Shown here piece after piece: positions 6,627 to 12,836 of a stretch of 12,836 bases of DNA; within the stretch, counting starts at the first letter, position 1, and each line of letters begins with the position of its first letter. Origin of the DNA: Zetaproteobacteria bacterium (GTDB lineage Bacteria; Pseudomonadota; Zetaproteobacteria; Mariprofundales; Mariprofundaceae); the NCBI GenBank assembly GCA_021545665.1, contig JAJRTX010000011.1, positions 1 through 12,836 on the forward strand, given 5' to 3'. The notes beneath the pieces are model-generated. The model was not told the origin of the DNA and made no database searches. It saw only the letters and a list, made by a program, of their open reading frames with translations. A program made the translations under genes and the position numbers.

Positions 6627-8243
6627 TCAGGAACCTGTGATTGTTTCTGGTGGCTGCACCTGATCCAGTAGTAATTTATATTCAATCGAATCGACCAGTG
6701 CCTGATAACTGGCATCAATGATATTCTCTGAAACACCAACCGTGCCCCATTTGCATTTACCGTCAGTGGACTCAATCAGAACCCGCACAGCCGCTTCAGT
6801 TGCTTTGCGGGTAGTTAATACGCGCACTTTATAATCAATCAGGCGCAACTCCGCCAGACTTGGGTAAAAATCCAGCAATGCCGCTCTTAAGGCACTGTCC
6901 ATAGCATTAACCGGCCCATTACCCAGTGCTGCTGTATGGGCAAACTGATCACCCACATGCACCTGAACCGTCGCCTCAGCCTGCGGTTCACCCTCATGAC
7001 CCTGCTTTTCATCCAGCACACGAAATCCATCCAGTTCAAAGTAGTGACGAAACTTCCTCATCGCCCGGAGCATCAATAAATGGAAAGAAGCCTCGGCTCC
7101 TTCATAGGCAAAACCCTGCGCCTCCATTTTTTTCACCTGACGCACTGTTTCAGCCACAACGGGGTCATTCGGATCCACCTCTTTATCCAGCCCCATTTGC
7201 GCCAGTTTGACAATGACATTGCTTTTACCTGCCTGATCGGAAACCAGAACGCGCTGCTGATTACCCACCAGCTTCGGATCCATATGTTCATATAGCTCAG
7301 CCGACTTGCGAATAGCCGAAACATGAATGCCGCCCTTATGGGCGAAAGCATTCATACCCACATAGGGCTGATGTTTCCAGGGCAAGCGATTGGCCATCTC
7401 ATCGACAAAATGCGATAACGAAGCCAGCTGCTGCATCTGCTCAGGTGATACGCCACATTCCTTTCGCATTTTCAACTGCAATGCTGGAATAATCGACACC
7501 AGATTTGCATTGCCGCAACGCTCCCCCAAGCCATTGATCGTACCCTGCACCTGGATAGCGCCAACACGGGTGGCGGCAAGTGAATTAGCTACCGCCATTT
7601 CACAGTCATTGTGGGCATGGATACCAATCGGAACTTGTGGAAAATGCTCCAGAACAATTGTCACCACTTCTGCAATGCGGTAAGGAATTGAACCACCATT
7701 GGTATCGCACAGCACGAGCGTATCTGCGCCACCTTCAGCTGCTGCTTCCAGCACCTGCATGGCATATTCAGAATTGGCGCTATAACCATCAAAAAAATGC
7801 TCTGCATCAAAAAATACGTATTCGAAATGTCTTTTCAGGTAGGTGACAGAAGACCTCACCAGCTCGATGTTTTGCTGCAGAGAAATATGCAAAGCCTTGG
7901 TGACATGCAAATTCCAGCTTTTGCCGAAAATACACGCAGCATCCGCCCCACTGGCAACCAACCCTGCAAGACCGGCATCCTCTTCAACCGGATGACCGGG
8001 CCTGGCTGTCGATCCGAATGCTACCAGCTTGCTTTCCATCCAGTTTCGCTCTCGCATCAATTCAAAAAACTGATCATCCTTGGGGCTACTTCCGGGCCAC
8101 CCCCCTTCGATCCAGTCCATACCGAATTCAGCCAGCCGATTGGCTATGCGCATTTTATCTTCCGCCGAAAAATTAATACCCGCAGTTTGTGCCCCGTCCC
8201 GGAGCGTTGTATCAAAAAGTTCAACCCGACGTGATGTGTTCAT
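6627..8243 (-). CDS. cimA: (R)-citramalate synthase
   Basis: This 538-residue enzyme condenses pyruvate and acetyl-CoA to (R)-citramalate, the first step of the threonine-independent route to isoleucine. The N-terminal HMGL-like TIM barrel shows FDTTLRDG (10-17), metal-binding HAHND (209-213) and GLGERCGNANL (238-248). The C-terminal third resembles the LeuA allosteric dimer domain, giving possible isoleucine feedback. Length and the long D-rich N-terminal region match the CimA type of the LeuA family rather than 2-isopropylmalate synthase, though homologues are close. A GGGGAG site precedes the ATG. It is followed after about 90 bases by phhB on the same strand. Confidence 0.9.
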   Translation of the reverse strand: MNTSRRVELFDTTLRDGAQTAGINFSAEDKMRIANRLAEFGMDWIEGGWPGSSPKDDQFFELMRERNWMESKLVAFGSTARPGHPVEEDAGLAGLVASGADAACIFGKSWNLHVTKALHISLQQNIELVRSSVTYLKRHFEYVFFDAEHFFDGYSANSEYAMQVLEAAAEGGADTLVLCDTNGGSIPYRIAEVVTIVLEHFPQVPIGIHAHNDCEMAVANSLAATRVGAIQVQGTINGLGERCGNANLVSIIPALQLKMRKECGVSPEQMQQLASLSHFVDEMANRLPWKHQPYVGMNAFAHKGGIHVSAIRKSAELYEHMDPKLVGNQQRVLVSDQAGKSNVIVKLAQMGLDKEVDPNDPVVAETVRQVKKMEAQGFAYEGAEASFHLLMLRAMRKFRHYFELDGFRVLDEKQGHEGEPQAEATVQVHVGDQFAHTAALGNGPVNAMDSALRAALLDFYPSLAELRLIDYKVRVLTTRKATEAAVRVLIESTDGKCKWGTVGVSENIIDASYQALVDSIEYKLLLDQVQPPETITGS

Positions 8244-8268
8244 AAGCTCCCCTTACCTCAGGTCGGGT

Positions 8269-8298
8269 ATTTTACGCTCCATAACTGAAAAATGTAAG
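8269..8298 (-). promoter_or_regulatory. Candidate promoter of cimA
   Basis: Minus strand CTTACA (8293-8298), an 18-bp spacer and TAAAAT (8269-8274) lie about 25 bases upstream of the cimA start. The -10 is good, the -35 moderate. It shares the ~120-bp gap with the divergent oxidoreductase gene, whose own promoter I could not define. Confidence 0.35.
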
Positions 8299-8365
8299 CC
8301 AGTTTGCAAAAAGTGCATAATATGATGAAATAGGCTCTTCGATCATAAATATGGGAGAAAATTAC

Positions 8366-9367
8366 ATGCGTGCCATGATCATGCCACAAACAGGTGAAGC
8401 TGATATTTTGACACTTGCCGAAGTAAACAAACCCGATTATACAATCAATGAAGTATTGATTGAGATAATGGCAGCAGGTGTCAACCCGATAGACACCAAA
8501 CTTCGCCAGAATGGCCTCTATTTCCCTGATGGCTTACCTGCCATTCTCGGCTGCGACGGTGCTGGAACTGTTGTAGCTATCGGTAAAAACGTCAGCCGTT
8601 TCGATGTGGGTGATGCAGTATACTACTGCTATGGCGGCCTCGGCCAGAAAGCGGGTAACTATGCTGAATATATTGCCGTACCTGAAGCTTATATTGCAAC
8701 CAAACCGGACTGCCTTGATTTTGCTGATGCCGCAGCAGCCCCTCTGGTTCTGATTACAGCATGGGAAGCACTATTTGACCGTGCCCGTATCTGCTCCGGC
8801 CAGAAGGTATTCATTCATGCCGGAGCCGGGGGTGTCGGTCATGTCGCTATTCAGCTAGCCAAACAGGCCGGCTGTAAGGTTGCCACCAGTGTCAGCTGTG
8901 AAGAAAAAGCTGATCTGGTTCGCCAGCTTGGAGCAGATCACATTATCAACTACAAGAAACAGAATGTGAGCGATGAACTACTGCAATGGACACATGGTGC
9001 GGGGGTAGATGTTGCAGTTGATACGGTTGGCGGCACTGCCTTCACACAGCTGATTCCTGCCGTTCGCATTTATGGCGATCTGGTTACATTATTACAGGTT
9101 CCCGACGAAACCGACTGGAAAACCATTCGTCTGCGCAACCTGCGCATTTCACAGGAGTTAATGCTCACTCCGATGGTGTCGGAGTTACAGGATGCTGCGG
9201 AACATCAGAGCGCAATTCTGGAGCAATGCGCGCAGTTGTTTGATCAGCGCCAGCTATCCATTTTTGTCTCCGATATATTGCCGCTGGAGCAGGCTGCAAA
9301 AGCGCACCGACACATTGAAGCCGGTAACATGACAGGAAAACTGGTTCTGGATATTCAACAAGAGTAA
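8366..9367 (+). CDS. Zinc-free quinone oxidoreductase-type MDR dehydrogenase
   Basis: This 333-residue medium-chain dehydrogenase/reductase most resembles NADPH:quinone oxidoreductases. The N-terminal GroES-like domain has AAGVNPIDTK, with Asn where zinc alcohol dehydrogenases carry the catalytic Cys, and there is no structural-zinc Cys cluster. The Rossmann domain has the dinucleotide loop HAGAGGVGHVAIQLAK (151-166), followed by LGADHIINY and VDTVGG, as in this family. The C-terminus GNMTGKLVLDI is also typical. The ATG at 8366 is chosen because GGGAGA lies just upstream; an ATG at 8351 would add five residues and lose this site. The electron acceptor is unknown. It stands alone, divergent from cimA and convergent with the GGDEF-EAL gene. 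Confidence 0.85.
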   Translation: MRAMIMPQTGEADILTLAEVNKPDYTINEVLIEIMAAGVNPIDTKLRQNGLYFPDGLPAILGCDGAGTVVAIGKNVSRFDVGDAVYYCYGGLGQKAGNYAEYIAVPEAYIATKPDCLDFADAAAAPLVLITAWEALFDRARICSGQKVFIHAGAGGVGHVAIQLAKQAGCKVATSVSCEEKADLVRQLGADHIINYKKQNVSDELLQWTHGAGVDVAVDTVGGTAFTQLIPAVRIYGDLVTLLQVPDETDWKTIRLRNLRISQELMLTPMVSELQDAAEHQSAILEQCAQLFDQRQLSIFVSDILPLEQAAKAHRHIEAGNMTGKLVLDIQQE

Positions 9368-9379
9368 CTGGAGCTTGGA

Positions 9380-9976
9380 TCAGCTGCTGCCCAACCTCCG
9401 TTTATGCCACTCCAGATACGCATCAGCATCCAGAGGTCGGCTGAAATAGTATCCCTGCACCATTTCACAACCAAACGATTTGAGCTTTTCAAGCACATCT
9501 TCTGTTTCCACCCCTTCGGCAATAGTTTCCAGGCCCAGATCATGGGCCAGCTTAATCACCGATCTCACCAGTATTTCATCATTTTTATTACTCACCACAT
9601 GGGTGACAAAACTCTGATCCAGTTTCAGTTCATTGGCCGGAATATTTTTCAGATAAGCAAGCGATGAATAGCCTGTGCCAAAATCATCCAGTGATATTTT
9701 GAAACCATTCTCTCTTAACTGTACCAGCTTCTCGATGGCTACTTGCGGCTGTTCCATCACTGAACTCTCGGTCACTTCAACAGTGACCATTGGCGCAGGC
9801 ACCTTTTTTTCCTGACAGCTCTGCACGAACAACTCCACAATATCGAGATGATATAGGTTCTGTGCTGATACATTGACTGAAACAGGTATATGTAATCCCT
9901 GCTGCAGCCATTGCTGACACTGTAGTATGGCAGCTTTGACAACCCATTGAGTTAGCTCATGAATCAGCCCGGTCTG
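9380..9976 (-). pseudogene. 3' remnant of the GGDEF-EAL gene: C-terminal two-thirds of the EAL domain
   Basis: This stretch continues the frame of the upstream GGDEF gene directly after an in-frame TAA at 9977-9979, with no shift. It encodes the rest of a c-di-GMP phosphodiesterase domain. In read-through numbering it has N347 (NVSAQNL), E379 (VEVTES), D409-D410 (DDFGTGYSSL), K430, E466 (AEGVET) and Q486 (VQGYYFSRP), all normal for an active EAL site. The EAL motif itself is on the other side of the stop. A GTG at 9838 could start a 152-residue fragment, but that would lack the first helices and N347, so it should not fold as a full enzyme. Confidence 0.75.
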
Positions 9977-10912
9977 TTAAGCTAAGGGAATAAATTCACC
10001 TGGAGACCTGCCGTGTTTACCTATCCAGCGCGCCAGCGCCTCCACTCCGGCAACCTGCCCGCTCTCAAGTATCACCTTGGGTTGGTAATACAATGCCAGC
10101 TGCCCGGATTTAATGACCTCCCGCAACTCTCCATACACCTTAATTCGCAAACAGGCAGCAGATTCATCCTCAGCATGGAATAAGCCGCAGGGCATGTGCT
10201 CCTGTTTGGCCCGGTTCAGGGCCATACTTGCCCGCTTGACAAGATCATCTGCACCCAATGCATGATCCGGAAAAACAGCAGCTCCTGAAACGCAGCTTAT
10301 ATGGACTTTTTGCTCATCGATAGTGAAAGGCTCGCTAATCGCTTTCCTGACTTTTGCTTCTATCTTCTTCAGCTGCTCAATATCAGCATGGTGCAGCAGC
10401 ACACCGAATTCATCACCACTCAATCGTGCGATGGAATCGGAATCTCTGACTGCTAAGCCAATGCGTTCGGCAACCTGCCTGAGTATTCTATCACCAGCCT
10501 CATGGCCCATGGTTTGATTGATTTCAGTTAATCTGGCCGGATCAATAATGAGCAAACTGACGCAATAAGCTTCCCGGACAGCAAGATTTATTTCATGTCT
10601 GACCATTTCGCGGAAAAGTTCCGTACGCGGAAGTCCGGTCAAAGGATCATGCAATACCAGGCGAGTATTTTGCTCATCCAGCATGCGATTTCTAAGCGGC
10701 ACCAGCAATATGTAATACAGCATCGGTGCAACAAGAATCCCGAGCATAATGCCGTCCACGAAAACCAATTCAAACGCCCCCAGTTCAGGCATCGGTGCAT
10801 TGGCAAAAAATAACATGATCAGAATTTCAGCAATCACAACTGTCGCCATAATTTTCAATATAACGAGCCAGGGTCTGATAGCCGGTTTGTATAATAACTG
10901 TTTATCGTCCAT
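9977..10912 (-). CDS. Membrane GGDEF protein with EAL domain truncated by a premature stop
   Basis: This 311-residue protein has two predicted membrane helices (about 15-36 and 47-72), then a GGDEF diguanylate cyclase domain. It shows DPLTGLP, a SGDEF signature at 165-169, and an RxxD inhibitory-site motif (R156-D159) five residues before it. Asn is replaced in the usual LPNR element, so activity is uncertain. The EAL domain starts at about 262 and includes E291-A-L, then ends at FIPLA where homologues read on with Glu: a GAA-to-TAA change explains the stop. Such proteins make and break c-di-GMP at the inner membrane. The truncated product may keep cyclase or sensing function. No clear ribosome-binding site precedes the ATG. 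Confidence 0.8.
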   Translation of the reverse strand: MDDKQLLYKPAIRPWLVILKIMATVVIAEILIMLFFANAPMPELGAFELVFVDGIMLGILVAPMLYYILLVPLRNRMLDEQNTRLVLHDPLTGLPRTELFREMVRHEINLAVREAYCVSLLIIDPARLTEINQTMGHEAGDRILRQVAERIGLAVRDSDSIARLSGDEFGVLLHHADIEQLKKIEAKVRKAISEPFTIDEQKVHISCVSGAAVFPDHALGADDLVKRASMALNRAKQEHMPCGLFHAEDESAACLRIKVYGELREVIKSGQLALYYQPKVILESGQVAGVEALARWIGKHGRSPGEFIPLA

Positions 10913-10983
10913 ATTATTTAATTCATATTTCAGTCTGTTTCATTCCTGTTATCTGACACACAAATGCTTTTCTATTAAAAAGG

Positions 10984-11011
10984 TATATAAGATCAACCAC
11001 TTGTAGCTCAA
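10984..11011 (-). promoter_or_regulatory. Candidate promoter of the GGDEF-EAL gene
   Basis: Minus strand TTGAGC (11006-11011), a 16-bp spacer and TATATA (10984-10989), about 70 bases upstream of the start codon. It lies in the 217-bp gap after the atp cluster. No riboswitch-like conserved core was recognised in this gap. Confidence 0.35.
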
Positions 11012-11097
11012 TGCGCTGATTTATATTCCCAAGTTCTGACTTCATCAGAGCACAACTGATCTCTGCCAAGCTGCGCACAATTATACGTTGTGGAGCG

Positions 11098-11129
11098 AAA
11101 AACCTTCTCTGTTCTGCTGCAACAGAACA
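11098..11129 (-). terminator. Intrinsic terminator of the atp F0 operon
   Basis: A perfect 7-bp stem, TGTTCTG/CAGAACA (11110-11116 and 11123-11129) with a 6-base loop, starts directly after the atpF stop codon. A five-T run follows 7 bases beyond the stem on the minus strand (11098-11102). A complementary A-run upstream could lengthen the stem. The plus strand also has a T-rich tail, so it might work both ways. It marks the end of the cluster after atpF. Confidence 0.6.
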
Positions 11130-11669
11130 TCAGTTTTTCTTTAATGTCTTGATTATTTCATCCACGGCTTTTTCAGTTTCATGCGGATCAAGGTGATCGC
11201 CCATGACTTTCTCAGCTGCCGCCATAGCAATATCAACTGAAACCGTACGCAAATCTTTCAGCGCTCTCTGCCTGGCGAATTCTATATCCTCATAAAGCTC
11301 TTGCTTACGCTTAATATGTTCAATATTGATTTCGGCAATGGCCTCATCGCGATATTTTAATGACGATTTCTTCGTTTCCCGCATGATCTTGCGCGCATCC
11401 TGCTGTAATTGTTGCAACATCAAATGATGTTCATCTAATGCCTTTTCACCAGCCTGCCGCAGCTTCTCCGCTGTTTCAATTTCCTGTCGAATATGCCCAG
11501 CCCTTTCATCAAGCAATCGATTGACCACGGGCAGGACAAAACGTCTGAGTAAGTAGAACAGTATAGCGAAAGAAACAATCGCCCAGAAAAATTGCGAACT
11601 GAAATGTTCAGTTTGAAACTGAGGCATGCCGGAGCTTCCCTGCTCTGCTGCCCATGCGGTATTAATCAT
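11130..11669 (-). CDS. atpF: ATP synthase F0 subunit b (b'-like)
   Basis: This 179-residue peripheral-stalk subunit links the membrane sector to F1. One membrane helix (about 27-47, QFFWAIVSFAILFYLLRRFV) is followed by a long charged helix and a C-terminal AAAEKVMGDHLD segment. The N-terminus, with AWAAEQ and a GMPQFQTEHF segment just before the helix, resembles the b' subunits of Alphaproteobacteria. Those normally sit next to a second b gene; here only one is present and a terminator follows. The start codon is 12 bases after the atpE stop, with a small inverted repeat (11676-11688) across the junction. Delta and all F1 genes must lie elsewhere. Confidence 0.9.
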   Translation of the reverse strand: MINTAWAAEQGSSGMPQFQTEHFSSQFFWAIVSFAILFYLLRRFVLPVVNRLLDERAGHIRQEIETAEKLRQAGEKALDEHHLMLQQLQQDARKIMRETKKSSLKYRDEAIAEINIEHIKRKQELYEDIEFARQRALKDLRTVSVDIAMAAAEKVMGDHLDPHETEKAVDEIIKTLKKN

Positions 11670-11681
11670 AACTGCGGGACT

Positions 11682-11909
11682 TTATCCCTGACCCATAATG
11701 ATAAATGCAATCACCAGTGCATACAGTGCAACAGTTTCCACCAACGCAAAACCAATCCAGGCATATTTGGCAATAACCGGTTCAGCTTCCGGCTGACGGG
11801 CAACCGCTTCAATCATTTTACCGAACACATACCCAATGCCGAGCCCGGCACCAGCCATGCCAGCAGCTGCCAGTCCCATGCCTATAGGTATCATCGCAGA
11901 TGCATCCAT
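11682..11909 (-). CDS. atpE: ATP synthase F0 subunit c (proton-translocating ring)
   Basis: This 75-residue protein is a hairpin of two membrane helices joined by the polar loop ARQPE, which contacts the central stalk. The ion-binding carboxylate is Glu58 in ALVETVALY, aligning with E. coli Asp61. The first helix has the glycine-rich GAGLGIG pattern. At the site that is Gln in sodium-dependent c subunits there is Ile25, so the ring should carry protons. Length and sequence are close to alphaproteobacterial c subunits. A perfect AGGAGG (11916-11921) precedes the start, fitting the high copy number needed in the ring. Confidence 0.95.
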   Translation of the reverse strand: MDASAMIPIGMGLAAAGMAGAGLGIGYVFGKMIEAVARQPEAEPVIAKYAWIGFALVETVALYALVIAFIIMGQG

Positions 11910-11915
11910 TGTTAT

Positions 11916-11921
11916 CCTCCT
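11916..11921 (-). promoter_or_regulatory. Strong Shine-Dalgarno site of atpE
   Basis: AGGAGG on the minus strand, 6 bases before the atpE ATG and just after the atpB stop. It is the best ribosome-binding site in the cluster, consistent with the need for many c subunits per complex. Confidence 0.75.
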
Positions 11922-11924
11922 GTT

Positions 11925-12656
11925 TTACACATAATCCACTACAGCATCATCAATATACACACAGGTTAATATAGTGAAAATATATGCTTGAATAAAGGCA
12001 ATAAATATCTCCAGCGCCATAATTACAACCGTGAACCCCATGGGTATCCAATGCAAAAACCATGGTGCCGCCAGTCCCAAAAAAGTAAGCACTCCCAGTA
12101 CCGTATGCCCTGCTGTCATATTGGCAAACAGACGCAGAGCCAGCGATGCTGGCCGGGCCAGAAATGAAATCACCTCAATAGGCACCATTAATGGCAAAAG
12201 CCAGACCGGCAGACCAGTAGGTGCAAAAACCCTGAAAAACCCCCAGCCATGCTTCTGAATGCGTAAAACGACAGTGAATAAGAATACGCTGACGGCAAGG
12301 CAAGCTGTTACAATAAGCTGTGATGTCGGCGTGAAAGAACCTGGCAGCAGACCAATCAGGTTACAGAACAGAACAAACAGGAAAAGTGTGAATAATATCG
12401 GAAAATAACGAGACCCATCTTTGATAATATTTTCCTCCACCAGCTCACGCACAAAAAGGAATAACATCTCGGCTAATAGCTGCAACCGCCCCGGAACTAT
12501 AGAAGGGTTGCGAAAAGCCATATGGAAAAAGAGAAACGCAACCGTTATCGCCAGCCACATCCAAAGCACTGAATTGGAAATAGACAGATCAATACCAAAA
12601 GGAGTCCATTCGATATAATTGATGATCTGAAAATACTGAAGAGGTTCCAGTTTCAT
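11925..12656 (-). CDS. atpB: ATP synthase F0 subunit a
   Basis: This 243-residue multi-spanning membrane protein forms the half-channels that pass protons to the c ring. The essential arginine is R175 in ASLALRLFANMTAGH, and the last helix has FIQAYIFTILTCVYIDDA as in the family. It starts MKLEPLQYF with GIDLSISNS before the first helix, like the short alphaproteobacterial subunit a and unlike the longer gammaproteobacterial form with an extended N-terminus. Its ATG overlaps the atpI stop by 4 bases, so it is translationally coupled. Confidence 0.95.
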   Translation of the reverse strand: MKLEPLQYFQIINYIEWTPFGIDLSISNSVLWMWLAITVAFLFFHMAFRNPSIVPGRLQLLAEMLFLFVRELVEENIIKDGSRYFPILFTLFLFVLFCNLIGLLPGSFTPTSQLIVTACLAVSVFLFTVVLRIQKHGWGFFRVFAPTGLPVWLLPLMVPIEVISFLARPASLALRLFANMTAGHTVLGVLTFLGLAAPWFLHWIPMGFTVVIMALEIFIAFIQAYIFTILTCVYIDDAVVDYV

Positions 12657-12836
12657 TGCTTACTCATTCGTTCCTGATCAAGACGCACAACCCGGTAAAG
12701 ATTCAGAAATCCGGCAACAACGCCGAAGAGGAAAAACAGCAATAAAAAAACAGGGCGTGTACCCAACCACTTGTCGATATAATAACCCATGCTCAAACCA
12801 ATTACGGTAGATGCAACGATTTCCGTTCCCACCCGA
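12653..12836 (-). CDS. atpI: AtpI/AtpZ-family F0 accessory protein, N-terminus beyond window edge
   Basis: The last 60 residues of a small membrane protein are visible. They show two hydrophobic helices separated by the loop GYYIDKWLGTRPVFLL and end FLNLYRVVRLDQERMSKQ. This GYxxDxWLGT-plus-NxYR pattern fits the AtpI/AtpZ family encoded in front of atpB in many operons and implicated in c-ring assembly or Mg2+ uptake. The start lies outside the window. The stop overlaps the atpB start (ATGA). Confidence 0.8.
   Translation of the reverse strand, partial: RVGTEIVASTVIGLSMGYYIDKWLGTRPVFLLLFFLFGVVAGFLNLYRVVRLDQERMSKQ

Noticed and set aside
9380..9838. Stand-alone EAL protein of 152 residues
   Set aside because: It is the in-frame continuation of the GGDEF-EAL gene and lacks the EAL motif and first half of the domain.
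10913..11097. c-di-GMP riboswitch upstream of the GGDEF-EAL gene
   Set aside because: No conserved aptamer core was recognisable; only a weak 5-bp CAGAG/CTCTG pairing was seen.
11682..11909. Sodium-dependent c ring, suggested by the Glu-Thr and Tyr near residue 58-63
   Set aside because: The required Gln in helix 1 is Ile25, so the full sodium-binding set is absent.

Overview
The window reads as a chromosomal segment of a Gram-negative, proteobacterium-like organism with moderate GC. It carries type IV pilus minor pilins, a class A penicillin-binding protein, an isoleucine-pathway enzyme and a proton-coupled F-type ATPase. The F0 genes look alphaproteobacterial: a short subunit a, a b'-like subunit b, and no atpHAGDC genes behind atpF. 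The type IVa minor pilins and the PBP1a are more gamma/beta-like. That mixture would suit a deep-branching lineage such as Zetaproteobacteria or Magnetococcales, but this placement is inference, not demonstrated.

Layout. Positions 1-1070 hold one end of an insertion sequence: a DDE transposase reading left, cut by the window edge, and a terminal pair of 25-bp direct repeats spaced 46 bp apart. Positions 1172-3748 hold a tightly coupled leftward operon of four minor pilins (FimT/GspH-like, PilV, PilW, PilX). The IS lies just downstream, where pilY1 would normally follow. Divergent from the pilins is a full-length PBP1a (3741-6131). Converging on it are a pterin-4a-carbinolamine dehydratase (phhB) and, further upstream, (R)-citramalate synthase (cimA), both leftward. 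A zinc-free quinone oxidoreductase-type MDR gene (8366-9367) diverges from cimA.

Positions 9380-10912 encode a membrane-anchored GGDEF-EAL protein whose frame is broken by one in-frame TAA inside the EAL domain. All downstream EAL catalytic residues survive in the same frame. Positions 11130-12836 hold a leftward F0 cluster, atpI(partial)-atpB-atpE-atpF, closed by a hairpin terminator.

How the genes relate. The minor pilins prime and cap the pilus, and PBP1a builds peptidoglycan. PBP1a next to pilus genes recalls the ponA-pilMNOPQ linkage of many Gammaproteobacteria. The GGDEF-EAL gene would have tuned c-di-GMP, which often controls pilus and biofilm behaviour, but here it is interrupted. 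No CRISPR array, tRNA, rRNA or complete novel multigene system was seen. The points most worth checking are the split GGDEF-EAL gene, the IS at the missing-pilY1 position with its tandem end repeats, and the isolated alpha-type F0 cluster with a single b'-like subunit.
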